Shown one piece after another: positions 8,314 through 15,678 of a stretch of DNA of 21,117 nucleotides. Origin of the DNA: CAZXCQ01 sp964639275 (GTDB taxonomy: Bacteria; Desulfobacterota; DSM-4660; Desulfatiglandales; Desulfatiglandaceae); assembly GCA_964639275.1 (NCBI GenBank), contig CAZXCQ010000092.1, positions 1-21,117 of the forward strand, written 5' to 3'. Position 1 is the stretch's first letter. Each line of letters starts with the position of its first letter. The position numbers and the translations under genes were made by a program. The notes under the pieces are model-generated. The model made no database searches, was not told the origin of the DNA, and was given only the letters and a program-made list of their open reading frames with translations.

Positions 8314-8704
8314 GGGACCCTACCCCGATGTTGCAAAAAATAACCCTTGTTTCATTAAATTACCCTGTCTTGCAATACAAAGTCGCCAAATTGATGCACT
8401 ATCGAGAATTCACCCCGTAGTTGCAAAAAGCCCTTCTGCTAAACGGGCGACCCCTTCTATGGCTTATGGAACAGGGGTGATTGAGCAATGGCTGGAGGAC
8501 TTCATGGTTGATGCGATCTGGGAGAAAACAAAGAACATTGCTGACTCAAGCGACTCGTCCCAGAAAAAGGCGTTTGTCCGTCCTCCATTATGCAACAACG
8601 GGGTTTACATCGAATGCGGTCCTGTGAGGGCATCAATTATCCGGTTGGTGCTTGTATAACAGTATATCCCATCGGATCGGGTGAATTCAATGCAACACCG
8701 GGGC
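8314..8704. repeat. 391-bp gene-free region with four copies of a 13-bp box in inverted arrangement
   Basis: The box CCCCGNNGTTGCA occurs four times. Two copies are on the plus strand (8323-8335 and 8413-8425) and two on the minus strand (8591-8603 and 8691-8703). Box starts are 90 bp apart in the left pair and 100 bp apart in the right pair, giving a near-symmetric layout. A 10-bp inverted repeat GAATTCACCC also brackets 8406-8688, so the inner part resembles a 283-bp element with short terminal inverted repeats. No convincing gene is inside; a 66-codon plus-strand frame (8459-8659) has no recognisable features. It could be a non-autonomous mobile element or its remnant. Confidence 0.5.
8661..8690 (-). 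promoter_or_regulatory. Candidate sigma-70-type promoter for the Cys-rich gene and the phosphoesterase
   Basis: On the minus strand TTGAAT (8690-8685) is followed after 18 bases by TATACT (8666-8661), close to the -35/-10 consensus. It points at the Cys-rich gene about 350 nt downstream, implying a long leader through the repeat region. Single promoter matches like this arise by chance fairly often. Confidence 0.3.
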
Positions 8705-9478
8705 CTATAATTCTATCATGGGAGAGGGCGCATCCTGTTCGCCCAAAAGGATCTTCGCGCCTGTAAACCCGGAATCCCTCAGGGCCTCTGCCGCTTCTCG
8801 ACGGGCCTTTCGCGGGTGGTTGTTTATCTTACTGAGGTGGGCGAGGACCAGGCAATTCAGATCCTGGTGGGAGATCACACGAATCAGGTCCCCGGCCTGC
8901 TCATTTGACAGATGCCCGTCAGGCCCCCTGATTCTCCTCTTTAGATCAAGCGGATAAGGCCCCTCCTCCAGCATCTCCCGATCATGGTTAAATTCCACAA
9001 CCAGGGCGTGGCATTCCCTCAGACGATCCACCACCAGTCTTGTAGTGCGCCCCAGATCCGTAGCCAGACCAACTCTTGTGCCATCAAAGGAGAGGATCAG
9101 TCCAAGAGGATCGGCCGCATCATGGCACTTGGTAAAGGTCTCCACGGTGAGATCATTGATGGTCAGCGATTGGCCGGTCTGAACGATGACCGGCTTGGGC
9201 AGGTCGCCCAATGTCTTCCGGCCTCTTTCCAGGGTCTTGTGGTTGATATAAAGGGGCAGATCAAATCGTCGTGCCAAAGGCCCGGCCCCCCTGATGTGAT
9301 CAGAATGCTCGTGGGTGATAATCAGGGCATCAAGGCCCGTGGCACGCACCCCCACCAGACCAAGACGTAGCTCTGTCTCCCGGCAGCTCAACCCGGCATC
9401 TATCAGGACCCGCGCGTTTTCGGTTTCAACATAAAGGGCATTTCCACTGCTACCGGATGCCAGGACGGAGAATCTCAT
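8705..9478 (-). CDS. Metallo-beta-lactamase-fold hydrolase, YycJ/WalJ-like
   Basis: A 257-residue cytoplasmic protein. It opens with MRFSVLASGSSGNALYVE, typical of the YycJ/WalJ branch of the metallo-beta-lactamase fold. The metal-binding motif THEHSDH gives His56, His58, Asp60 and His61. Further family motifs are FTKCHDAADPLG, ATDLGRTT, EFNHDREML and HLSKINNHP. YycJ-type proteins are reported as DNA exonucleases that contribute to mismatch repair or genome stability, and a nuclease role here is inferred from that. I chose ATG at 9478 because GAGGGG lies just upstream; an in-frame TTG four codons earlier overlaps the dut stop. The gap to dut is 8 nt, so the two are co-transcribed and probably translationally linked. 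Confidence 0.87.
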   Translation of the reverse strand: MRFSVLASGSSGNALYVETENARVLIDAGLSCRETELRLGLVGVRATGLDALIITHEHSDHIRGAGPLARRFDLPLYINHKTLERGRKTLGDLPKPVIVQTGQSLTINDLTVETFTKCHDAADPLGLILSFDGTRVGLATDLGRTTRLVVDRLRECHALVVEFNHDREMLEEGPYPLDLKRRIRGPDGHLSNEQAGDLIRVISHQDLNCLVLAHLSKINNHPRKARREAAEALRDSGFTGAKILLGEQDAPSPMIEL

Positions 9479-9486
9479 CAGCCCCC

Positions 9487-9939
9487 TCAAATAATTCCCG
9501 TATGCCCAAATCCCCCGTCTCCCCGGGGGGTCTCATCGAGTTCTGCCACCTCCAGGGTCTCGGCCTGGTAGATCCTGGATATGACCATCTGGGCCACACG
9601 GTCCCCTTTGCGAATCACAAAGGGTTCGGACCCCCAGTTTATCAGGATAACCCCTATCTCGCCCCTGTAATCGGAGTCGATGGTCCCGGGCGAATTCACC
9701 AGCCCGATGCCATGGCTCAGGGCGAGTCCACTTCGCGGACGAATCTGGGCCTCATAGCCAAGGGGGATTGAGACAGCCAACCCCGTGGGAATCAGCCTTA
9801 TTTCACCGGGTTTCAATATGACAGGTTCATTGACATAGGCCCTTACATCCATCCCTGAAGAGCCCTCGGACTCGTAGGCGGGCAGAAGGAACTCTTTGTC
9901 CTTTTTGAGCCTTTTAAATTTGACGGGAACTCTCTCCAA
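9487..9939 (-). CDS. dut: dUTP diphosphatase (trimeric dUTPase)
   Basis: A 150-residue enzyme that hydrolyses dUTP to dUMP and pyrophosphate, keeping uracil out of DNA and feeding dTMP synthesis. All five dUTPase motifs appear in order: SGMDVRA (I), RPRSGLAL (II), GTIDSDYRGEIGV (III, with the catalytic Asp), GDRVAQMV (IV) and RGDGGFGHTG (V, the C-terminal arm that closes over substrate). Length is normal for the homotrimeric family. The start is probably TTG at 9939, since no ATG or GTG precedes motif I at a sensible distance and GGTGG lies just upstream; initiation is therefore likely weak. It follows the M16 protease gene by 76 nt that carry a decayed repeat, an arrangement also known in Geobacter. 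Confidence 0.95.
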   Translation of the reverse strand: MERVPVKFKRLKKDKEFLLPAYESEGSSGMDVRAYVNEPVILKPGEIRLIPTGLAVSIPLGYEAQIRPRSGLALSHGIGLVNSPGTIDSDYRGEIGVILINWGSEPFVIRKGDRVAQMVISRIYQAETLEVAELDETPRGDGGFGHTGII

Positions 9940-9971
9940 CGATCCACCCGGTTAAAAGGCAGGGCCTTGAG

Positions 9972-10019
9972 GCACTTCTCAAAAAGATTTCAGGGTAGCC
10001 CTGGGTTTTAAAGGGTTAG
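9972..10019. repeat. Decayed copy of the palindromic repeat after the M16 gene
   Basis: Read on the minus strand, the segment starts at the M16 stop codon with CTAACCCTTTAAAACCC, then the small hairpin CAGGG-CTA-CCCTG, then TTTTTGAGAAGTGCC. These pieces match, in order, the right terminal arm, the hairpin position and the GAGATGTTAC-type arm of the intact copies near 15.3 and 18.6 kb, with the central stem shortened. I read it as a degenerate member, but the match is partial. Confidence 0.4.
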
Positions 10020-11278
10020 TCAAACCGGAGGCACCCCCTATCCACATCCTCTTCCCTCATGGGGCCAAGGGTCGCAAGCGAGACCTTTCCATCCCGAAAT
10101 ATGTCCTGGGCGATCTCAACCACCTCATCAATGGTTACCTGCTCCAGACAGGATACCAGCTCTTCCTGGCTGATGTATTTCTCAAACACCAATTCATTTC
10201 TCGCCATGCGCATCATCCGATTGTCAGCGCTCTCAGAGGCCAGATAGATGCCGCCGATCAGGTGTTCTTTGGCAGCAGCGAGATCTGATTTAGACAAATC
10301 GCCATTGCAGATCTTCTTGATTTCTCGTTGGGTCCTCTCAAGAACACGATTGACATTTTGGCGGTCCGTCGCCACATAGACGCCAAGGAGGCCCGCATCC
10401 ACATAGGTCGAGAGAAACGAGTAAACGGAGTATGCCAACCCCCTGTTCTCTCTGATTTCCTGAAACAGGCGAGAACTCATGTTACCCCCCAGAATGGTGT
10501 TGAAGATGGAGCATGCAAACCGCCTGTTGCTGGCCTGGGAGGGCGCTTCCCCCCCCAGACAGATATGGACCTGTTCCAGGTCCTTAAAGTGAACCGAAAC
10601 ACCCGCGTTTGGGAGGGGGGCCGTCCTTCCCTGGGTTGAGTCGTCTTCATAGGATGCGGTCTCAAAGAGGGGGGAAAGACAGGAGACCATCGACTGGTGA
10701 TCCACATCCCCCGCCGCCACCAACAGGATTCTCTCCGGGACATAGAATTTCCTGACATATTTGAGAATCGTCTCTTTGCTTATGTTAGAGACGGTCTCAC
10801 CCGTTCCCAAGACAGACATACCGATCGGGTGACCCAGCCAGAAGAATTGACTAAAAAGGACGTGGATATTGTCATCAGGGCTATCCTCCATCATGTTGAT
10901 CTCCTGAAAGACCACCCGTCTTTCGCGCTCCATGTCATCGAGTTCAAAGGTGGGATTCAAAAAGATATCAGCGAGGATATCCGACAGGCGGGTGAAGTGT
11001 TTGCCAAGCACCCTGCCATGAAAACAGGTGTTTTCTTTCCCTGTGAATGCATTGGAGAGGCCCCCGACGGCATCCAGTTCCTTGGCAATCTGGAGACTGG
11101 TGCGGTTCCGGGTCCCCTTAAAGCTCATGTGTTCAATAAAATGGAAAATCCCATTTTCTGGGCCCCCCTCGTCGCGGGAGCCCCTGTCCACCCAGATGCC
11201 CAGGGAAACGGATCGCAGGTGCCCCAACCGCTCCGATACAATCCTGACGCCGTTATCCAGAACTGTCTTACGATACAT
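10016..11278 (-). CDS. M16 family zinc peptidase (processing-peptidase-like, PqqL/YmxG type)
   Basis: A 420-residue member of the inverzincin (M16) family. The zinc motif HxxEH is HFIEH at residues 46-50, and the third ligand is the glutamate in VVFQEINMMED, 76 residues downstream at about 126, matching family spacing. The C-terminal half holds the inactive M16 repeat, with ILGGNMSSRLFQEIRENRGLAYS, the substrate-binding R/Y region. No signal peptide is seen, so it is probably cytoplasmic. ATG at 11278 is preferred: MYRKTVLDNGVRIV is the usual family N-terminus. It overlaps the pnp stop codon by 11 nt, suggesting translational coupling. A pnp-M16-dut order is common in deltaproteobacteria and Firmicutes have a similar pnp-M16 pair; the physiological substrate is unknown. 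Confidence 0.9.
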   Translation of the reverse strand: MYRKTVLDNGVRIVSERLGHLRSVSLGIWVDRGSRDEGGPENGIFHFIEHMSFKGTRNRTSLQIAKELDAVGGLSNAFTGKENTCFHGRVLGKHFTRLSDILADIFLNPTFELDDMERERRVVFQEINMMEDSPDDNIHVLFSQFFWLGHPIGMSVLGTGETVSNISKETILKYVRKFYVPERILLVAAGDVDHQSMVSCLSPLFETASYEDDSTQGRTAPLPNAGVSVHFKDLEQVHICLGGEAPSQASNRRFACSIFNTILGGNMSSRLFQEIRENRGLAYSVYSFLSTYVDAGLLGVYVATDRQNVNRVLERTQREIKKICNGDLSKSDLAAAKEHLIGGIYLASESADNRMMRMARNELVFEKYISQEELVSCLEQVTIDEVVEIAQDIFRDGKVSLATLGPMREEDVDRGCLRFD

Positions 11279-13367
11279 TGTCCAGGCTTTCCCCAAGTGC
11301 GGCCTTGCGCGAGAGACGAATTTTTCCATTTTCCTCTATCGCCAGGACCTTGACAAGGACTTCGTCTCCCTCGTTGAGTACGTCGGTAACCTTGTTGACT
11401 CTCTCTTTATCCAATTGGGATATGTGAACCAGGCCATCCGTACCAGGGAAGATCTCAACAAAGGCCCCGAAGTCCATGATCTTGACGACCTTCCCCTTAT
11501 AAAGCTTGTCGACCTCAGCCTCCTGAATTATTTCTCTAATCCTCGCCACCGCAGCATTGATAGATCCCTTGTCTGGAGAAGAAATAGTAACAGCACCGTC
11601 GTCATTCACGTCGATCTTTGTACCGGTCTCGTTTGAAATCTCTCTGATCGTCCTGCCGCCTGGGCCGATAAGGAGCCTGACCTTTTCAGGCTTGATATGG
11701 ATCGTGGTGATAGAAGGGGCATATTCAGACACCTCTCTTCTTGGCATGGGTATTGCCTTTCGCATCTCATCCAGTATGAAGAGCCGCCCCTCCTTTGCCT
11801 GGTCAAGGGCCTCCTGCATGATCTCCCTTGTGATCCCGTCAATTTTGATATCCATCTGCAAGGCGGTAATGCCGTCGCGCGTGCCTGCGACCTTGAAATC
11901 CATATCACCATAATGGTCTTCATCTCCGATAATATCGGTAAGCACGACCACCTTGTCTCCATCAGAGACAAGACCCATGGCCACCCCTGCCACCGGCTCT
12001 TTGATAGGCACACCCGCATCCATCAGGGAGAGGCATCCGCCGCAGACACTGGCCATGGAGGAAGAGCCATTGGATTCAAGGATCTCAGAGACCACCCGGA
12101 TACAATATTCAAACTCCTCTTTTTCGGGTATCACTGGCACAAGGGCGCGTCGAGCAAGCGCCCCATGGCCGATCTCCCTGCGGCCTGGGCCGCTCAGCCT
12201 TTTCGCCTCGCCCACGCTGTAAGGTGGAAAATTATAATGAAATATAAATGACCTGAAATGTTCTCCATAGATCGATTCGAGCCTCTGTTCGTCACGCTCC
12301 GTCCCCAGGGTGGTCAAAACCATTGCCTGGGTTTCCCCCCGTGTAAAGAGGGCAGAGCCGTGTACACGAGGGAGGAAACCGACCATGCACTCTATCGGTC
12401 TGACCTCCTTAAACGAGCGTCCGTCGATCCTTCTTCCCTCCTCCAGGATCATCTGACGGACCACCTTTTTTTCAAGGGCTTCGAATGACTCAACCATCTC
12501 GGCGATCTTGTCTCCATAAGGCTCAGAGAGCGACTCAATGATTGAGTTCCTGGCCTCTTTTGCCCGCCGTTGTCGCTCCAGTTTGTCGGGTGTGGTAAAA
12601 ATCTCCCTCAACAGGGGTGTTCCCATTTGGGCAATTCGCTCATGGAGCGCTTCATCGTCCAAATCCGGCTGAATAACCCGCTTGGGTTTCCCCACTTCCC
12701 GTCTGAGTTCCTCCTGCATATCGAGAATGGGTTGCAGGGCCTCGTAGCCGTAAAAGATCGCTTCGATCATGTCCGCTTCAGGGACAAAAAGACCGCCCCC
12801 TTCAACCATGACAATTCCCGATTTACCACCGGCCACGATCAAGTTGATATCACTTTCGGCCTGCTGGCTGATCGTGGGGTTGGTGACAAACCTGCCCGCC
12901 ACTCTTCCAACGCGCACCCCGGCAATGGGCCCCCTAAAAGGGATGTCGGAGACCCCTAACGCTGTTGAAGCACCCATCATGGCCAACACATCCGCCTCGT
13001 TTTCCTTATCGGTTGAAAGCACACTGGCGATCACCTGGGTCTCATAGCGGTAGTTTTCGGGAAAAAGGGGCCTGAGGGGCCTATCGATCAGGCGCGAGGT
13101 CAGTGTCTCTCTCTCGCCGGGCCGCCCCATATCCCTGCGAAAAAAATTCCCCGGAATTTGCCCCCCCGCATAGGACATCTCCTGATATTCAACGGTCAGA
13201 GGGAGGAAATCGACCCCCTCGCGAACCTCGTCTGTGGATACCGCGGTGACCAGCACTACCGTTTGACCAAGGGTCACAACGGCAGATCCGCTTGCCTGTC
13301 TGGCTATGCGACCCGTCTCCACATTCAAGGTCTGACCACTAATCTCGATTGAACTGCTTTTTATCAT
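11268..13367 (-). CDS. pnp: Polyribonucleotide nucleotidyltransferase (PNPase)
   Basis: A 699-residue 3'-to-5' phosphorolytic exoribonuclease that degrades and tails RNA, as a ring-shaped trimer. Domains in order: RNase PH-like core 1 (about 1-220, with FFRRDMGRPGERETLTSRLIDRPLRPLFP), an alpha-helical linker (about 240-310), catalytic RNase PH-like core 2 (about 315-545, with GDEDHYGDMDFKVAGT holding the catalytic aspartates near 482-490), a KH domain (about 554-613, GPGG loop at 568-571) and an S1 domain (about 622-690). Length is normal. The ATG at 13367 has AAAGGAC about ten bases upstream. It follows rpsO by 114 nt, the usual rpsO-pnp pairing. In E. coli the pnp leader is cleaved by RNase III for autoregulation; I see no comparable strong hairpin in this spacer. 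Confidence 0.98.
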   Translation of the reverse strand: MIKSSSIEISGQTLNVETGRIARQASGSAVVTLGQTVVLVTAVSTDEVREGVDFLPLTVEYQEMSYAGGQIPGNFFRRDMGRPGERETLTSRLIDRPLRPLFPENYRYETQVIASVLSTDKENEADVLAMMGASTALGVSDIPFRGPIAGVRVGRVAGRFVTNPTISQQAESDINLIVAGGKSGIVMVEGGGLFVPEADMIEAIFYGYEALQPILDMQEELRREVGKPKRVIQPDLDDEALHERIAQMGTPLLREIFTTPDKLERQRRAKEARNSIIESLSEPYGDKIAEMVESFEALEKKVVRQMILEEGRRIDGRSFKEVRPIECMVGFLPRVHGSALFTRGETQAMVLTTLGTERDEQRLESIYGEHFRSFIFHYNFPPYSVGEAKRLSGPGRREIGHGALARRALVPVIPEKEEFEYCIRVVSEILESNGSSSMASVCGGCLSLMDAGVPIKEPVAGVAMGLVSDGDKVVVLTDIIGDEDHYGDMDFKVAGTRDGITALQMDIKIDGITREIMQEALDQAKEGRLFILDEMRKAIPMPRREVSEYAPSITTIHIKPEKVRLLIGPGGRTIREISNETGTKIDVNDDGAVTISSPDKGSINAAVARIREIIQEAEVDKLYKGKVVKIMDFGAFVEIFPGTDGLVHISQLDKERVNKVTDVLNEGDEVLVKVLAIEENGKIRLSRKAALGESLDNVS

Positions 13368-13481
13368 TTGTCACTTGTCCTTTCAGTTTGTTGGGGTTTC
13401 TATAAACTGGCGACGGCTTTCATATCAGAAGATTGAGGGGGTATTGACTGGCATTCCTTCCCCTTCAGTCTGTTCAGCCCC

Positions 13482-13751
13482 CTATTTTCGAATACCAAGT
13501 TCCTCTATGACACTTCGATATTTCTCGACGTCCTTGTTCTTCAAGTAATTGAGGAGTCTCCTCCTTTTGCCGACCAATTTCAGTAAACCCCTGCGCGAAT
13601 GATGGTCCTTTTTGTGCACCTTGAAATGGTCGGTCAGATATCTAATCCTATTGCTGAGCAGGGCAATCTGAACCTCGGGTGAGCCCGTGTCCTTCTCATG
13701 TTGTCTAAAACGATCGATAATTTCTCTCTTAATTTCTGGCGTTAAAACCAC
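13482..13751 (-). CDS. rpsO: 30S ribosomal protein S15
   Basis: An 89-residue protein, exactly the usual S15 length. It binds the central domain of 16S rRNA early in 30S assembly. Family motifs are DTGSPEVQIALLSNRI, the central HKKDHHSRRGLLKLVGKRRRLLNYL and the ending YRSVIEELGIRK. The start is GTG at 13751: an ideal AGGAGGG lies seven bases upstream, and an earlier in-frame TTG 12 codons upstream would give an atypical N-terminus. It lies 41 nt after truB. E. coli S15 represses its own translation through a leader pseudoknot; whether this leader does so cannot be judged by eye. Confidence 0.97.
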   Translation of the reverse strand: MVLTPEIKREIIDRFRQHEKDTGSPEVQIALLSNRIRYLTDHFKVHKKDHHSRRGLLKLVGKRRRLLNYLKNKDVEKYRSVIEELGIRK

Positions 13752-13792
13752 TTCTGATCCCTCCTGTAGATTATTCGTTAAGACCAAAAAGT

Positions 13793-14734
13793 TTACGAAA
13801 ATACCCTTTCTAATCTTGGCATCAAATGGCCGCTCTCTTTGTCTGCTTCGATTCTTACGATGGCCAATAGATCACCGCTGCTAACAAGCTTAAGATGGCC
13901 ATCCCCGCGTTTTCCGGAATCGGCAAGGCCGGCCACTCTCTCAAGCTCCTCCCAGCTCGGCTGATACCCATGCCTGACCCTCTCCGCAAGATCCTTGTCC
14001 ACGTCCAATTCCATCATATTGGGGAGGGCTGCATTCAGGGGGATGATCCGCTCCTTCAGGGCGTCTCCGCCATCTCCAGGGAAGACCTCCTTGGAACTCA
14101 GGGCATTTCGGACATCAAAAGAACCGCTCATCAATCTCCTGAGAGACTGGAGATGGCCAACGGTCCCCAGGCTTTGCCCCAGCTCTGCCGCAAGGCTCCT
14201 CACATAGGTCCCCCCGGAACATCGGACCTCCATGGTGACATGCGGAAGGTCAACCGAGAGGATCGATACGGCGTGTACAGTGATCTCCCTGCCTTGAAGA
14301 TCAAATTTGATCCCTTTTCGTGCCAGTGTGTATGCCCTTTTCCCCCTGTGTTTGACAGCGGAATAGGCTGGCGGAATCTGTTTTCTGTCTCCCACCATGT
14401 CGCTGGCCTTCTCCTGAATCTGCTCAAGGCCCAGGTCCGGTACCCAACAGGTGCGAATCACCTGCCCTGTTGGATCCAACGTGTCCGTTTCAATGCCCAG
14501 TCTGATGGTGGCACGATAGACCTTGCTCTCACGCATGATAAAGGGAAAAAGTTTGGTCCCCTGGCCCAGGAGAATGATGAGGAGACCTGTTGCAAATGGG
14601 TCAAGTGTGCCAGCGTGGCCCACCTTCTTGACATCCGATCCGGCAAAGGCCGCGCCCACCTTCTTGACTACCCCGTAGGAAGTTTCGCCTTCTCTCTTGT
14701 CAATCAAGAGTATACCGTCTATCGGACGTCGCAT
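13793..14734 (-). CDS. truB: tRNA pseudouridine(55) synthase TruB
   Basis: A 313-residue enzyme that isomerises U55 in the T-loop of tRNAs and also acts as a tRNA chaperone. The start reads MRRPIDGILLIDKREGETSY. The catalytic aspartate is Asp45 in GHAGTLDPFATGLL. Other TruB motifs are YRATIRLGIETDTLDPTG, QIPPAYSAVKHRGKRAYTLAR and the RCSGGTYVRSLAAELG segment. The C-terminal ~80 residues form the PUA-like or TruB_C region and are weakly conserved. ATG at 14734 is supported by the fit to the family N-terminus; GGAGGCGGG lies rather far upstream. The order rbfA-truB-rpsO is standard, but the DHH phosphoesterase (NrnA-like) gene that often separates rbfA and truB is absent. Confidence 0.97.
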   Translation of the reverse strand: MRRPIDGILLIDKREGETSYGVVKKVGAAFAGSDVKKVGHAGTLDPFATGLLIILLGQGTKLFPFIMRESKVYRATIRLGIETDTLDPTGQVIRTCWVPDLGLEQIQEKASDMVGDRKQIPPAYSAVKHRGKRAYTLARKGIKFDLQGREITVHAVSILSVDLPHVTMEVRCSGGTYVRSLAAELGQSLGTVGHLQSLRRLMSGSFDVRNALSSKEVFPGDGGDALKERIIPLNAALPNMMELDVDKDLAERVRHGYQPSWEELERVAGLADSGKRGDGHLKLVSSGDLLAIVRIEADKESGHLMPRLERVFS

Positions 14735-14802
14735 CCAAAAACAGACCCGCCTCCATCATGAAATCCTATTATCAACGCCCCTGTCCATCCATGACCGGTC
14801 CC

Positions 14803-15165
14803 TTATTCACCCCCCGCATCCTTCTTTTCCATTTCCTGAAACAATATCTCCAGGTGACTCCCGGTCTCCAGGGAGGGGTCATGTACAAATGTGAGTTCAG
14901 GGACATACCTCAATTCCATCCGTAACCCGATTTCTCTCTTGATAAATCCCTTGGCGCTGTCCAGACCCGCCTGAACCTCTTTGACCCGGCCTTCGTCCCC
15001 AATGACACTGTAATAGATCTTGGCCCTTTTTAGATCATCACTCAGACGAATCCCCGTCATGGTAACGCCCTGAACTCTCGGATCCTTGACCTTGGAAAGA
15101 AGAAAAGAGGCCATTTCCCTTAGTATCTTGTCACCAACTCTTGTGGCTCGCCTACCTGCTAGCAT
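14803..15165 (-). CDS. rbfA: Ribosome-binding factor A
   Basis: A 120-residue protein with the single KH-like fold of RbfA, which binds immature 30S subunits, helps 16S rRNA processing and is needed at low temperature. Visible landmarks: RRATRVGDKILREMASFL at the N-terminus, KDPRVQGVTMTGIRLSDDLKRAKIYYSV in the middle, and FIKREIGLRMELRYVPELTFVHDPSLE towards the end. ATG at 15165 (MLAGRRATR) is chosen over a TTG 17 codons earlier because the earlier stretch is unlike RbfA; GAGAG lies just upstream. A 222-bp spacer with repeats separates it from the DUF503 gene, which is unusually long for this operon. truB begins 68 nt downstream. Confidence 0.95.
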   Translation of the reverse strand: MLAGRRATRVGDKILREMASFLLSKVKDPRVQGVTMTGIRLSDDLKRAKIYYSVIGDEGRVKEVQAGLDSAKGFIKREIGLRMELRYVPELTFVHDPSLETGSHLEILFQEMEKKDAGGE

Positions 15166-15240
15166 GGTGTTCTCTCGGTGCCGTTGGCGACGGCATATGG
15201 CGATCCCCCCACCCAATTCGAAAGAGGGTGGCCACCGCTT

Positions 15241-15265
15241 TCCCCCCTGCTCTTTGAGATGTTAC
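15241..15265. repeat. Solo arm of the palindromic repeat upstream of rbfA
   Basis: The minus-strand reading GTAACATCTCAAAGAGCAGG, continuing into a G run, matches the left arm of the 109-bp element (18569-18592) apart from a few bases. Its partner arm is missing. It lies a few bases to the left of the intact 92-bp copy at 15280-15371, so two members of the family are clustered in this one spacer. Confidence 0.55.
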
Positions 15266-15269
15266 GAAA

Positions 15270-15279
15270 ACGGTCAACC
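15270..15279. repeat. Left copy of a 10-bp direct repeat flanking a palindromic element
   Basis: ACGGTCAACC occurs here and again, identical, at 15372-15381. The two copies border the element at 15280-15371 exactly at its terminal inverted repeats, which is the appearance of a target-site duplication. Confidence 0.6.
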
Positions 15280-15371
15280 GTATCAATTTAGCCTTTTTCA
15301 AAATCTGATCCGAGACAGGGGAATGGGGGTTCGGAATCCCCATTCCCCGGGTTTCAAAGGGCTAAAATGTT
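15280..15371. mobile_element. 92-bp palindromic repeat element (copy A), non-autonomous and MITE-like
   Basis: The left end (TATCAATTTAGCC) and the right end, read in reverse (AACATTTTAGCCC), form imperfect terminal inverted repeats. In the middle, a perfect 11-bp stem pairs GGGGAATGGGG (15318-15328) with CCCCATTCCCC (15338-15348), extendable by three more pairs to a CGG loop. A second copy is at 18685-18774 with the same ends and core. The 10-bp direct repeats on both sides suggest it was inserted as a unit. It is too short to encode a protein. It sits just after the DUF503 stop codon and would form a stable hairpin in the operon mRNA; there is no T run, so it is not a standard terminator. 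Confidence 0.65.
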
Positions 15372-15381
15372 ACGGTCAACC
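15372..15381. repeat. Right copy of the 10-bp direct repeat
   Basis: Identical to 15270-15279 (ACGGTCAACC). It lies between the palindromic element and the DUF503 stop codon at 15388-15390. As the copy next to the gene, it is probably the original sequence at the insertion site. Confidence 0.6.
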
Positions 15382-15387
15382 CGAGAA

Positions 15388-15675
15388 TCAGACGTTAAAG
15401 ATCTCCATCTGGGTATCCACGATCTGTGCCAGACAAAGCGAATCAATGTAGCTCAGGGCATGATTCAGCGAGGAATCAATATGTCTTCTGTCGTTGCCGA
15501 CTGCGCTGATCCCCAGCTCGATCTTCTGCCACATATCATTGGACCCTGTTTCAGCAATAGAGACATTGAATCTGGATCTGACCCTGCCCACTATGCTCTT
15601 GACGACCTTTCGTTTTCCTTTGAGAGAGCGGTTGTCATGCAACCGAAATTCTATCTTCAGGGTGCCGACTACCAT
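15388..15675 (-). CDS. ylxP: DUF503 family protein (YlxP-like)
   Basis: A 95-residue protein of the DUF503 family, called YlxP in Bacillus, where it also lies between infB and rbfA. Recognisable pieces are the N-terminal strand MVVGTLKIEFRLHDNRSLKGKR, KVVKSIVGRVRSRFNVSIAE, and a central ELGISAVGNDRRHIDSSLN. The family has a small alpha/beta fold; its conserved place in this operon implies a link to ribosome assembly or 30S biology, but its biochemical function is not established as far as I know. ATG at 15675 starts only 3 nt after the infB stop codon, so translation is likely coupled. The stop is followed directly by a repeat element. Confidence 0.88.
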   Translation of the reverse strand: MVVGTLKIEFRLHDNRSLKGKRKVVKSIVGRVRSRFNVSIAETGSNDMWQKIELGISAVGNDRRHIDSSLNHALSYIDSLCLAQIVDTQMEIFNV

Positions 15676-15678
15676 CGC

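Noticed and set aside
8459..8659. A 66-codon plus-strand open frame in the gene-free stretch before the Cys-rich gene
   Set aside because: No ribosome-binding site, no recognisable motif, and it runs through one of the repeated boxes; it is more likely a chance frame or element remnant.
8314..8704. A CRISPR array, because of the four similar boxes
   Set aside because: The boxes are only 13 bp, occur in both orientations, and the spacing is far larger than CRISPR spacers.
13368..13481. An RNase III-type regulatory hairpin in the rpsO-pnp spacer
   Set aside because: Only weak, interrupted complementarity is visible; nothing comparable to the E. coli pnp leader.
13895..14761. A 288-codon plus-strand open frame
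   Set aside because: It is antisense to truB, which is fully supported by family motifs; the plus translation shows no domain.
15318..15348. Central hairpin of copy A as an intrinsic terminator of infB-DUF503
   Set aside because: The stem is strong but no T run follows on either strand, and the downstream genes rbfA and truB have no evident promoter of their own.
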